Assembly: GCA_008711295.1 (NCBI GenBank)
Contig: VUYV01000119.1
Coordinates: forward strand, 1,207,159-1,271,158
Reading direction: 5' to 3'
Length of the DNA: 64,000 bases
DNA from: Anarhynchus alexandrinus
Lineage: Eukaryota; Chordata; Aves; Charadriiformes; Charadriidae
Shown piece by piece: positions 24,834-37,884 of the stretch. A program made the translations under genes and the position numbers. The notes below the pieces were generated by a model that saw nothing but the letters and a program-made list of their open reading frames with translations, was not told where the DNA came from and did no database searches. How positions within the stretch are numbered: position 1 is the first letter of the stretch; each line of letters begins with the position of its first letter.

Positions 24834-26220
24834 ACGGGATCTCTGCCTCTGGGATGCGGGGGCAGCTCTGTGCTGTGGGAGCTCCCCCAGCAGCAGTTGC
24901 TTGAAAACTTAACAAACTCCATCTGGCTTCACCCCTGCCAAGAGCCACAAGCAAAGTCCTTGCGTTTCCCAGCCTCCTCCCGTGGTACGTCCCACTGCGC
25001 CTGGAGGCAGCTGCCGACGCTGACCCTCCTGCAGTTTTGAGTGAGTGTGAGCAGTAAGTCCCGTGCCTCAGCCGGAGAAGCTGACTTTCACAGCTCATCC
25101 TTTATCTTTGCTGTGGAATCGCTGTGGGCTCTGCCTCAGAAATGGCTGAGTTTCTGCGATTCCTTTGTCTGGTGTATGCAATTAATTAAAATCTCTGTAT
25201 GAAAATCTCTTCTGAATGAAATGTCCTATATAAATATGTTATTATCATTGCCAAAAATGATTTTGAAACCCTGCTTAGCTCTATCTTGGTTTTCCCAGTT
25301 TGATTCCTTTAGAAAAAGGCATAATAATAATAATGAATAATGTGACGATACCATCTTTCTCTATTGCTTTAGTTTTCTAGATATGTCAGTATTATCTTTC
25401 TCAGCAGTTGTCATTGCACTGAGTGGATATAAACTCTTATTAGGAAACTGCATTACAGCTTAAATTGCACATAGCGATCACCTTGAATTTGCTTGTCTGT
25501 CCTTCAAGCAAATTCTAAGCCAGAAAACCATTAGTAATACCTTCGTACTCCTGATGTACATCACCTTTACAAACAATTCAAGTGTTAATGAATTAAATTG
25601 ATTCCAAGAAATAGTGTCCTGTGATCTTGGAAATGAAACCAAATCCTATCACTTTACCGTTTTCTAATCAAAGCTGGACAAACACTCAGTTTATGATTTG
25701 GAGACAGCCAGTAAAGAAACAATATGCACCACTAATCCACTCTTCACTTCTGAGACTAGTGTCAGCTGGAAGCTGCATATAAATATTCTAGATTGTTCAA
25801 TAAACAAAAGTCAATAGATGCATAGAGAAGGCGGCTCTTGACAAACAATCTTTTATGGAAGACTTCCTAGAGAAGCTGTTACCAGTGGAAGAGTGGCCTC
25901 CCGTGTATTTGTTTTTGGTATGAGTTTCTACAAGTTGATGTGTACACTAGTCCTAATTAGCATGACTACACATCAGCTGTAAGCTCTCCTGGTAGCTTAT
26001 ATCAGCAGCGCTACAATGAGCTGTGGAGCTGAAGGAACGTGTGGTGGTCACTGCTGTACTACACTATTGGAATTACAAAGATGTTGCGGTCTCTTAGTAA
26101 AAGACACTGCGGGTTAGAAGGCCGCGTATTTTGGATTTTAAAGCAGTAGGGCTAAAATCAATACAGAGCTTCAGGTGCATTAACAATTTCTTGGAAATAG
26201 ACTAAACAAAAACCTTTTTT

Positions 26221-26242
26221 AAAAATCTACCTATAGATTTTT
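26221..26242. repeat. Short inverted repeat
   Basis: AAAAATCTA, two bases, then TAGATTTTT within an A/T-rich context gives a near-perfect hairpin-forming palindrome; a further ATCTAGAT palindrome follows. No gene or mobile-element end is evident. Confidence 0.6.
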
Positions 26243-29200
26243 TTTAAAAAAATCTAGATATAAATCTCTGCACCACAGAAGGTGCCTGGCGAATATTAAA
26301 ACAAAGACCAAAGGGCACTGGAGCGAAACATTCTTGTATTTTTTTTTTACTGCTCTTCCCCTCACCTTACCTGCAGCCATTAGGCACAGAGGGATGTGCC
26401 ATGGGCATCCCACCAGCTTTTCCTACCTGCAGTGCCCGGCAGAGGCTCACTGTTTGTTTTTCTGCTTCAGCTACGTCTCTCAGCTTTTCTTTGAATCTAT
26501 AAATCCTATGGTTTATCTTTTATTGCTCACCAGAGGGAGATAACAAGAACAAACCCCTTTGTTCCAACAGTGATAAAAGCATGAGAGGGAGAGATGGTAT
26601 CCTCCATTTCCCTTCAAATCAACAAAAGTTGGTTTGAGAGAATGCCATGTGTGGTTTAAGGGGGAGTGTTGGGACAACGTAGGGAGTGAACGTGATGCCA
26701 GGATGGTTTGCTTCATCCTCCTGGCGAGCCACCAGCAAGAGATTTGCAGGAGAAAATTACTGTCCACAACGATTCATATAGATTTCTATACAGAACATCT
26801 GTCTCTCAGTGGGAAGGGAAGTAGTGACAATTGTTTGGGATCACGGGTAGCCAAAAGATCCTGACCTTGCAAGCTGCATATCAGAATCTCGTGTAGGTTT
26901 TGGGAGCAGTTTGCAGGTAACAGTTCTCCCAGGGTCCCAGTACTTCATTTTTGCAGGATGAAGTTACACTGGGTAAGTTGGTGACAGCATCCTGAGCAGC
27001 ACATGCTGGTTTGCTTTTTCCTACCACGGAGAATTCAAATAATCCCCTCAGCACTTTCTGCCCCTTGGGGGGGACCCATCTCCTGCCTGAGTACTGTTCT
27101 TGGCCCATGAAACAATAGAGGTCAAGAGTTAAAGGGTGACCACTCGTGTTCTAGACAGCACTCTGAGCACAAAAGTCTCAACTTTTGCTAAATGTAGCTT
27201 TTTCCACAGAGAGATGTTCAACATACTGAAATCAAAATTAGTATAGAGCCCTTGGTGGTCCAGATCATTAGACTGAAGTTCCTTCTCAAGAAAGATCTTT
27301 TTCCATCTACTCAAAAAATGAAATGATTATGTTAGCTGATGTCATAGTCTATGTACACTTTAATTTTTCGACTTGAAGACATTTTTATAAAGGTCTGCTC
27401 TGGCCACTGTGCTGGAGCTGAGGTGGCAAGGAGCGGCCTATATGGTGATGAAAGCACGGAAAGGGTCAGGGTTCACATCCTCCTAGTCAAGGAGACATCT
27501 GACGTGAAGTCTTCCCTACCTTAGCTTAGGACATTTATTACCTCAGCAATGATACCTCCAGCACTAGCGATTTTGTGGATGTAGGCTGCCATTTCCAATG
27601 CTTTTCAACGGTCCTAAAACAAGCCCTTAGACAAAATGTTTCCTTTGTTCCAGAATAAAATAAATGCAAACCCCTGAAAATACTTATTTTATCTCAGTAT
27701 CCCCTTTTCCTGGGGTTGGTTTGGGGGGTTTTTTTGGTGTTTTGTTTTTTTTTTTGGTTAAGGCACAAGAGAAGAAAGCATATTGGCACAATCCTGGTCT
27801 GTACTACCAGGCAGCAGATTCAAACCTTGGGGTTTTATTACCGTGAGAGTGGGGGACTGGAGCTCACTGACAGCCTCCCTCCAGGTCGCAGGGCTGTCCC
27901 TCAGTGAGACCCTTTGGCAATATGTTGAGCTGAATGCCAGGCATATCGGTTAATAGGGATATTGCTACAAAGGGTGATTTTTGTTCCCTCAAAAAGTCAC
28001 ATGTTTTCCTTGCTCAGAGTCTATGCACGCTCTTTTCCACATCATTTCAAAATACACTCTATTCAAAACCATTGTCAAAAGCATACAGAAGCAAAATTAT
28101 TTTTCCTTAAATATAGCATATCTTATTTTTCTTCTGATCTTACTTTGCAGTGATTTTCTGCAGATAATGCTCTACATGGTACAGTGTATGTTGGCAATAT
28201 TATTGAAAACCCAAGCGCGGGGGAAGAAAAAATATGAGGTTTATCTCATTATCTTTAGGAGCCTCCAGATAAAATTGTAAATGGGTGTTTTCATAAAGCT
28301 TTCCAGTTCTCACCAGCCAGTACTAATTAAAGCTTTGTATAAATTCGCACATCTTGTCACAAGCACAGAGAAAGCATGGGCAAATTAAAAATGCAAGCTT
28401 TGCTGACATGCATGTGACCTTTTAATTTTGCATAGTTTTGCTATCTTTGTTTTGAACAAGAATTTTGCAGGGGAAATTAATGCTGTCCTCTTAAGAGAGC
28501 TCTCATGTGTGTGTGTGTATTGCTGTACTGCAGTACCTGCAGCTGGAATACACAATTCACACATGGAGCTGAGCTAATACAGACGCACAGAGACATTCAG
28601 CCCCTTCCCCAGAGCCTTGCAATACAATTTAAAGTAAGTTGCAAGGCTGAGGAATGGCAATTGTTTGGAAGAATGAGGGAAGAAGACGGGATAATACACA
28701 AACCATCGTAGATTTAGATTCAAGCCCTCCTTTTAATTTCCTGTGCAGTGTGCACCAGGCTGGGTGGGTATTTCTGGCTGCCTCTGATATCAGAGCGGAG
28801 CAGGAGCCTGATCTGATGGGATGTGCACAGACAGATTTCTTCAGTGTGACATTCCTCCTCTCTCAAGGCCGCTTAGTGTTTCCAGAGTGGCCCCAAAAAA
28901 GCTTGTCTTCCCGAGAGCCAGGCTGCCTTCTTAAGTCAGGGCAGCGCCGGGGTGTAATTGTTTCCTCATTATTTGAGGTATATTTGAGGGTTCCCTCTGA
29001 CTCAGGGAGCCGATGTACTCTGCACTGCAAAACCTTGCAAGAGGCGAGTTGATGTCCTCATTAAAGTAACCGTGAATCCTTTGAGAACATCATGGCCTTC
29101 AGGAAACTCAATTTGTTGTTTGACCTGTTTTCTTCAGAGAAAACTCTGAAGAACACAGAGGAAGGGTTTGACATATGGTACCCCCGCTGACACGTTGGGC

Positions 29201-32200
29201 TGTATCACAGGGATACGTCTTTTAGCTCTACAGAAAACACAACTTGTAAAAAACCATTCTTTAAATGTTACCTGAGGTACTGCATAGCAAATCAATTAAT
29301 AATTAGTAATCCACTAGTAACAAGCGATTTTTACAGTTTTATAGAGTTCTGTGCTGAACTTAGATGAAAGGTTGTTTCGGGGGGTTATAGAAACTACAGA
29401 TTTTATATGTGTATGTGTGTGCTTGATTTCTCAGTGCCTTGGATTTTGTATAATTGCATGCATATGGAAAAAATGCTGGAAAGCTCTGTTAAATCACACT
29501 GGTAGCGATATACAGTTTGGACAGTCACAGATGACTACACGGCTGGAGAATCAGACCCTTTTCTGTGCAGACAGTGGTGAAAGACCAGGCTCCAAAGCCT
29601 AACTTTGACAGTAAGAGATAGGAATAGCTTTGTAGCAATTCATTAAATAATAGTGCATTTATTCTATACAGCACTTACTGTAGTGGCTTCTGAATGTGTC
29701 ATTTTAGCAATCTTTTTTGTTACCAAGTCTCAACAGATCATGCAAAAAGCTGAATTGTGACTTGGCAGTCACAACATTAGTCTGCTGCACATTTAAACAG
29801 ACTGTTGAAAGAGAATTTTTTAACAGCTAAAATCCAAGCACCTGGCAAACAGAATGTTTTGCAAGGAGATTGGTTTATTTCACTTGACAGTTTTATTAAA
29901 CTTTAATCACCTTCTCAATGCGTGCATTGTCTAGTACCCGCTGTTCCTATGGCCTAAATCGGGGACTTTTAAAAAAGATGAATACTTATTTTTCTGATTC
30001 TCAAGCACAGTGTAGTTCTGCTGTCTTTCATTATTAACTGTAAACCAGAGACAGAAATTGGTGAGATAAAACAAGGCAATAAAACAAAATTAAAGTGCTG
30101 TCAGCACTAGATTTGTCAGGAATTTAATGAGCTTTTCAATAAAGGGTGCTGATTATAGGTAATATTTCACAATGCCATTCATCACTCAACAAAATAATAT
30201 ACTTCTAGGAGACAACTGTAACTGTGTTCTGAAATGATGGAGGTACTTACAAATGAGATTGATGGGTGCTGTGAGCAGGTGCCATTGCCACTATGCTCCA
30301 ATTAAAGGCTATGTTCATTGTACGAGGTTAAAGTCATCTCTTACTCAGTGTTTGCTTTACAGAAAGCAATAATGACATTAACAGAATACCCAACTCAGCT
30401 CAAACTGTCTCCTGCTAGCCATTCCTTGAGTTTTATGCAAATCCCGTGTTTTCCCCATTTCCCTCTGATCTCCACATCTCCCACGCTGCAGGAATGCGTT
30501 CAGCACGTGCGTCTGAGGCATGTTAAGAGTCTGTAGCCAAAGGCTTATGATAAGGCTACTGCCCAGTCTGGCTACTGTGGACCAGATGCCCAATAGCAGC
30601 CAGGCTTCCAGGGGAAGGCCTTTATGGCAAGCACTATGCAATGTTTAAATTCCTGGCATAGGGACCATAGTGAGACACTTTAATTGCTCTGTCACTGCCC
30701 CGGGGTACCTGGGAAACTTTCCCTCCAGTTGTTTTCTAGGAAAGTGAAACACCTGAAGAATTTACTGAAGAGCTTAAAGGCAGATTTTCCAGCTGGGTCA
30801 GATCTTTCATTTACCTTCAATCCTTTTTTCTCAACTGTAAATCGAGTTGTTTCCCCAGATTACTTTCACTTCACACTTGTGCCGATGAGAAAACGAGGGC
30901 AGTCAGATCTGCTAGGTGTCATCCTCTGCTTATTTGCATTGGTATAACTTAAGGTAGTTGGTAAACCTGTGAAAACAAGAGAGGAATGAGGATTTATCAG
31001 CACAACGACTCGCACCTGGTGGGTGTGCGCAGTAATATCAGAAGTGTCTTGCCTGATGGGGAATCTGCTTGGAAACTGATCCTTTGTGTCCACAAAGAGC
31101 TGCGTAGAAATGACAGGATGAATAGTGAAGCAGCTGACTTCAGTGTGGACACAGGTACTTAGATGTCCAAAAGCTGGAAAGTATTTCAATTGCACATGCA
31201 CCTTTACGCTACTTGTTATTTTTGGCTGCAATCATAGAAAAAAAATATTGTCTGGCTTTCTTGTTAGCAGAGGTTGAGAAGATTACATCAAAGGTAATCA
31301 AAAAGTCAGTTTTAGAGCTGAAAGCTATGATATGTCAGTCCAAGTCCTGAAAATGCTTCTCGAGCCTGGCAGTCTGACTCACACAACCGCTTCCTCCTTA
31401 TCACAGCCCTTTTCGTCTGAAAAAGGAGTACCAAAGAGTCTGAGAAAAACTGATCTCGTATTACCTGGAGCTGGCTCAGTACAGCACTAAGATGCAATAC
31501 ATGAGTATTTCTGAAGCTAAGAAAGAAATCATTTATATGCACTAAGATTTTAATTGGCACCCAGATGAACACTATTCAGTATTCCTCAAATATGCAGCCG
31601 TTACTTTATTTTAACTACATTTTGTCACCGATCCATTTGATATCAAGACATCAGGACATCAAGACCGTAGGCCTGAGCTTACGGACTATCATGTGAGGCT
31701 ATGGTAGACATTCTGGGTAATCTAATGTGGAGAGAAAAAAAGCAAACCCACAGTTAGCTGTGACCGTTATCAATGGCTTACTCCTTACAGTGCACACAGC
31801 ACTGAACGTGGCATTGACATTGAGTTATTTAGCACTGAGTGGTCCAGGGCAACCCAGGGAGCTCTAAATCTGGGGCGTTTTCTGGTATCCTTGTAAATGT
31901 CAGCCAAGGCACAGATAGTATCATTTTGCTTTTTGATGTATGCCAAATCACTTTTGGATTGAGATTTGTAAAAATGATTTTCATTCCTTTTGGGGCGCTC
32001 TGGAAGATGCTGTCAGGGTGGTGCGAAAGGCTCACTGGCTTTTTAGTATGTCCTGACCCAGTAAACGCTGGAGTGAATGCAAAACCTATTTGTCTTCAGT
32101 CGTGGTTAGATGAAGATACAAATCTCCTGGGATTCACTACAAAATCCAAACTGGTGCAGCCCAGTTCAACACCTGGTAGCTGGGAAGTTGACTCTGATCA

Positions 32201-34233
32201 GTAGTTGGGGAGTTTTTGGATGGTCATTTCCCTTTGGATATTCATAGCCTGCAGACATGATCTTCTCTTTGGTCTTCCTCTTATTTCACAGGGACGAGAT
32301 CCAAGCTCAGTGCCCATCACTGCACATGCAACACAAGACACCTTCAGTCCAGTACCTGCGTCACCCCATGGTCCTCAGGACAAAGAGGGGAACCACCCTC
32401 CAGTGGCCACATTCCTTGGTAACTTCCTATTCTCAGACCACAGTTATTCAGGGCGTTATGTCATTTGTTTCAGCTTGTTTTTATTGACTGGGTAAATAAC
32501 TCCCTTGATTACGGCAGTTACAGTTTTTCCTGTGGTTGTGTTTGGCAACAAGCTGCTCACCCTTCTTTAAGTGGGCTGCTAATTAGGAGGTCTATGTTTC
32601 CCTTCTTGTCAAAAGCAAGTAAGCTCCCTGCCACTGGAATTCCTTCTCCTCCCTTCTCCTAGGATGAGAGAACAGCAATTGTTTGCTTGGTTACGCTTCA
32701 AGTCTTCTTTATGCTTTTAATAAAATGTTTAATTAATACTTTGAGAGGTTGTTTTGTTTTTTTTTTTCCTGTAGCTGAGCACATCTTGAGCACAATTTTT
32801 AATGGCAGTAAACAAAAATAAAGAATACTTAATTGCGCTCCCAGCACAACTCTGACATTTTGCATAACGATGCAATAGCCTTGGGTGGCTAAATGTGAAT
32901 GTCTAAAAGAAGTCACTATAGTATTTGTAACAAGAAACCTGACTTCATTAACTAATCAAGTGTTAGAGGGAAAAATGTGCCCAAACACTGACAAATCTTT
33001 GGCAGTCTTAAAATCCAGGGACAGTGGACCTTCTAGAAACACAGGGCAAGCCATTAGTGTCCGTTTCCTAGATTTTAGAAGCAAGCAGCCATAGTCTTTG
33101 AGCTGTAAAAATGTATAAAGAGCATGAAAAGCTTGAACTGACTCCAGCTGAAGGCAAAGAAAAAGCTAGACATGTCAATATAAGCAGAAATGAGCCCAAA
33201 ACATCCATGCATGGGAAACTGATAACAGTAGTATTTCTAAATACAGAGTATATATTACTTATTGCCATCAGAGATCACAGACTGAGAGGTTAGTTTTAGA
33301 TTTTGAAAAAAATTAGACATTAATATGCTTCTAGATGCAAAATAATCACAAGAGATTGTGTTCATCTCACATAACTTGTTGAGATAGTCACCGTCTATAG
33401 CCAAAGGAGGGAGAAAGGCACCTCCTGAGGCTGACTCAGCTTTTCAGTCTTTAGGCCCCAGTTTAAAATGAGATGTGCCCTTCTCTTGCAGAGAACATAC
33501 ATTTCAATTTGTCTTCAAGACAAGATAAATTTTCAGGAAAGTCATACTCTACTTTCTGTATCTGGACTACAAGAAAATTTTCTCTGATTTATATGCCACT
33601 GATCACTATCACAACTGGAAATCTGGAATGAGGATGCAGCACTTTCTGTATTCACACAATGTGCACATGAAAGGAATTTTGTATTTTTCTGAATAATAAA
33701 GTGTTAGTTCTTGCCTGAGGTAGGCCGTTCAACTAGAGGAACAACAGGTCTGCTGGGAAGACTGTCATTATATACCTATTCATGCATTCTCATTCTTACC
33801 TATTTTCATATTCTTGTGAGAGCTTTACACTACATTTTAAAACCTCAACCCGTCTTTCTGAAAGAACACATATTTAGGTAGCCATTGAATGAAAAATGTG
33901 TTTATTGGCTCTGAAGAAACATGCTGTTCCCTACTATGAAATGCCCTATTCAATACTTACAAATCCTTTACCGCTTTGTTTGTACTATAGCATTTCCATA
34001 TAGTTTGGTTTGAAGGCATCCAACTGTTTTCAAGTTTTGGGATCTCCTTGTGTACCAAGAAACTACATAGGTAGGTTCATTACAGTGCCTTAGGGCAGAA
34101 ATCACAAGATGCATTTAAAAACTTGAGCCTGGGAGAGGGCAAAAGATGCCATATCAATTGCAGCCTTCAACATCTATTGTGGAGATACAAGGAATGGCAA
34201 CTCTATCACATTCAAAGTATGGATTAGGCAAAG

Positions 34234-35297
34234 TGACAAGGAGGTGGACTGAAAACTGGCTGAAATTCCAGGCTGAAAGGACTATAGTCAGTGGCACAGT
34301 ATCCAGATGGAGGCAAGTCACTACTGGTGTACCCCAGGGGTCAACACTGGGGACAATCCTGTTTAACATCTTCATTAATGACCTGGATGATGGGAAAGAG
34401 TGCACCCTTAGCAAATTAGCACAAGACAAAACTGGGAGGAGTGATTGACACACCATATGTGTGTGCTGCCGTTCAGAGGTGCCTCTGCAGGCTGGAGAAT
34501 TGGGCTGACAGGAACCACATGCACCTCAGCAAGGGGAAATGCCAAATCCTGCACCTGGGGAGGAACAAATCTAGGCACCAGCATATGCTGGGGGCTGACC
34601 GGCTGGGAACCAGCTTGGCAGAGAACGACCTTGGGGTCCTGGTGGACAAGAAGATGACCACAAGCCAGCAACACACTCTTGCTGCAAAGAAGGCCGATGG
34701 CCGCCTGGGCTGCATTAGGAAGAATGTTGCCAGCAGGTTGAGAAAGGTGTTCTGTCCCTTCTCTCTAGCACTGGTGAGACATCTCCAGAGTGCTGGGTCC
34801 AATTCTGGGCTCCCCAGTACAAGAAAGATACAGATGTCCTGGACCAAGTCCAGCACAGGGCTACAAAGATGATTAAGGGACTGGAGCATCTGACAGGTGA
34901 GGAGAGGCTGAGAGAGGTGGAAGTGTTCAGCCCAGAGAAGAGAAGGCCCAGGGGGATCTCAGCAATGTGTATAAACACATGATGGGAGGGAATGAAGAAG
35001 AGGAAGCCAGGCTCTTCTCAGTGGTGCCCACTGATGAGAGGAGAGGCAATGGGCACAATCTGAAACACATCAAATTCCATCTGATCACAAGAAAGCACTT
35101 CTCTTTCTGTGAGGGCAATCAAACACTGGAACACATTGCCCAGTGAAGTTGTGGAGTCTCCATCTGCAGAGATACTCAAACCCAATTGGGCGCAATGCTG
35201 GGCAGCCTGCTGTAGCCGACCCTTCTTGAGCAGTGGGGCTGGACTAGAAGATCTCAAAAGCTCCCTTCCAACCTGAATGATTTTGTGACTTTGTGAA
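34234..35297 (+). mobile_element. CR1 LINE, old, with RT motif B
   Basis: Starts with a [12 protein letters not shown] reading and [24 protein letters not shown] (RT motif B region), then a decayed motif C, LAQDKT instead of FADDTK. A frameshift near 34440 is followed by a second frame (34441-34872: NHMHLSKGKCQILHLG, ENDLGVLVDKKMTTSQQH). The end is degraded (ATTTTGTGACTTTGTGA). Many substitutions mark it as an older copy. Confidence 0.93.
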
Positions 35298-37758
35298 GCG
35301 TGAAACTTAAAAACTCCGGTATTGTTAATAACTTACTGTAACTGCAGTTGGCTGCAGCTGTGGACTGAATGGCTGTTTGCTCTGTCTTTGTAAAAAGTTT
35401 CCAGAATTTGGTTAAAACTAGTCCAAACACATTTATTGGGTTTCTTTTCCCCACAAAATGTATTACTTCAATGAGAATTCCTATAGATGTTTCTCCATAT
35501 ATTTTGTTTTGAAATATTTTCGTTTCAGAAAACTTTGAAACTCCTTCATATTTGACTTTATGCATTTTTATTTATTGTTTTTAAGTGTTTCATGATAAAT
35601 CAGGAATGATAGTGCTACAGCATAGATGATAGAATTTTTATTTCTTAAAATCAGTAAAAGCTGTTAATACATTTCACTGATTGAAACAGCATATATTTTT
35701 TTTAAGATTAATCTCTCAGGTTGTTTCATTGCAGTACGCAGGGAATCTAGAGAAGGTATTCTGTCCAACCACAAAGAAGTAATTTATCTTCATGACTCTA
35801 GAGTAAAATTAAAATAACATTTCCTCTAAATATGTGCAGAATGTTTGTTTGTGGTGGTGCACATTGTATACTACAATAGTTATTTTATAAAATAAGTCAA
35901 CATTAAAAATATTGTAAATTACATTCTCAAATTTTGAAAAGAAATTTTGCATATGCATTTTTATGTGCAAATCCCATTTCATGGGAAACTAAAATGTGTC
36001 TTCAGGCAAGGAAGACATTTCAAAAAGTCGTAATTTCCAGCAAATAAGGAATTCTGTTTCAACTCTTTCAATACCTCCAGATTAGCGGTGTTTTACTAAT
36101 CTATTTCATAAGCAGCAACTGGGAAAGAGCATCACATAAAAAGAGGAGGACCTGATCCCCTGGATGTTATGCTTACGTAAACCAGAGCGGAAAGTCTCCC
36201 AAAGTCAAGGGAGAGTTTCTTGTGTCATGCCAATAAATGCGAGAGAAGAATCAGGTGTAGAGGTAACCAGTTGGTTATTTAAATACTAATTAACCTTTCC
36301 AAGACTTGAGTACATCACTCTTTCACAGGCACGCAGCAGGAAAGTCTTTCTGGACGTTTCCAGCCAGGTGCCGAGAAGCCTCATTTTCCCCAAAAGGGGA
36401 CTGTTTACACACATTAACGATGCTCAGCAGCACCCGGGATTGGGTCCAGATTGTCTCTGGTGAAAGAGCATATTCTGGGACTGCCAAATAACCACACAGG
36501 CACTGTGTGCTGGGGAAGGACCCCGGAGAAGGGGAACGGCTGTACGTTTCTTGAGTGTGACTGCTGCACAGAGGAGCTGGGGCTGATCTGCTGTGAGAGA
36601 CACTGGGTCATTTGCAGGCAGAGACATAATTACCATGGTCCCAATGGGATACTGAGATTAAATGGACAACAAGAAGACAGTAATTACAGGAGAAGGGGAA
36701 AGCAGTGACATTTATGTCCTGTTTTGGTATATCTGGCTCCAAAGTTTTCCTTATTTGCCCTAAAAGAGTAGGATCCCATGTCTCCATCACTCTAGTGCTG
36801 AGATCAATGCAAGAATCGGGTATAGAGCTGTCAGCAGTGCACAACTATAGGCTGGAAAAGGACCACCAGGAATATTCTTGGTGGTCTTAAAGGGTATCAT
36901 GCATCGCTGTCCAAAAATGAGATCTGAAACCCTAAAAAGCTGGTAAAAAGGTAAAAGCTCTCTACTCTCTTGGTACTAAGTAAGTATAAAAAATAAAAGA
37001 AAGTCTGAATACATATGCTAGACATTAAAAAGAAATCTAAATTCAGTAAATGAAACAGAGTTCTCTAAGTACTGCCTCTGATAGTATATTCTATTTCAAG
37101 AAAGACATTTATTTCTGACTGTCTTATCAGTACCACAGTGGTAGCCTGTAAGCTAGAGATAAACAGAAATTATATATTTTTTTTTTCTGGCTAACAAATG
37201 AATACTTACAGGCCTGGGCTGTTTTGCAGATAAAGACTCTTCTAAAATAGCTGTAGTCCCTTCACTTCTCAGATGCCTATCTCCTTCTAGGAGGGTACCG
37301 GAGGCAAAGTTTTCCCTGGCTTTAGACACAACCTACGGATGCTTATTACCACCTGAGAATAGGACGCGGTTAGCTTCTGGTGTGGAAAGCAGGAAATGAT
37401 GAAAACAGGGAGAAGGCAGCATCTGGAGGACAGGAGAACGTGACACCAATCTCTTGACTTGCCAGACTAAAAAGGGAGGAAATAGTTTGCAGTTCTCTTA
37501 CTGTGCTTTCTGAGGAAAGAGCTGCTTCCAGGGTAAGGAATTAGGTAAATATAAGCATGCAAGTGAAAGCTTATGGGGTCGTCTAGTCACTGATGCTATA
37601 GGCCAAATATAGCTTTACGTGAACTAATTTTCAGATAAGAGTTGTTTTGATCTTAGAGGCCAAAAGTCTGTTAGACCGTGTCATGGAGCTTTCTGTCAAT
37701 TAGCATACCATAAATCTAGTATCCAGTCCGGTAGCATGTATGTCTTTTAGATAATGTG
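35298..37758. other. Intergenic, no gene seen
   Basis: AT-rich unique DNA. Short open frames near 36300-36900 have no recognisable similarity. Confidence 0.55.
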
Positions 37759-37884
37759 TATTTTAAGTAAAGGCTTACTGAAAACATTGAAAGACACACT
37801 GTTTTCCCCTGGGGGTTTGCTGTAATGGGTAATCAATCTCATTGTTACAAACATTTGCTTTATGTCTAATTGGAATCTGACTGA
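37759..37884 (-). mobile_element. Ancient CR1-like LINE relic (ORF2 C-terminus)
   Basis: A minus-strand frame contains VRFQLDIKQMF and TMRLITHY followed by VFSKPLL. This lines up with the CR1 C-terminal signature seen in this window ([27 protein letters not shown]...LEVFKARL): matching RF, LDI, F, TMR, H, P, VF and L in the same spacing. Nucleotide similarity is weak, so it would be much older than the other copies, or another CR1-group family. It is inside an 81-codon frame (37747-37992). Confidence 0.55.

Larger units (their letters stand above)
18763..34233. other. Large intergenic stretch, no recognisable gene
   Basis: 15.5 kb between two CR1 copies with no coding exon, RNA gene or promoter that I can support. 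It is mostly AT-rich. Notable contents: an AT-rich tract (24050-24205), a GC-richer patch (about 24390-25100) with a 17-bp triplicate repeat, a small palindrome at 26221-26242 and a GT repeat near 28507-28520. Long-range enhancers of either flanking gene could lie here but cannot be recognised by eye. Confidence 0.55.

Noticed and set aside
24574..25098. 174-codon minus-strand frame as a protein gene
   Set aside because: Composition follows the local GC and the 17-bp repeat; no domain signature. Kept only as part of a GC-rich patch finding.
28654..29052. 132-codon plus-strand frame as a gene
   Set aside because: No recognisable motif and no gene context.
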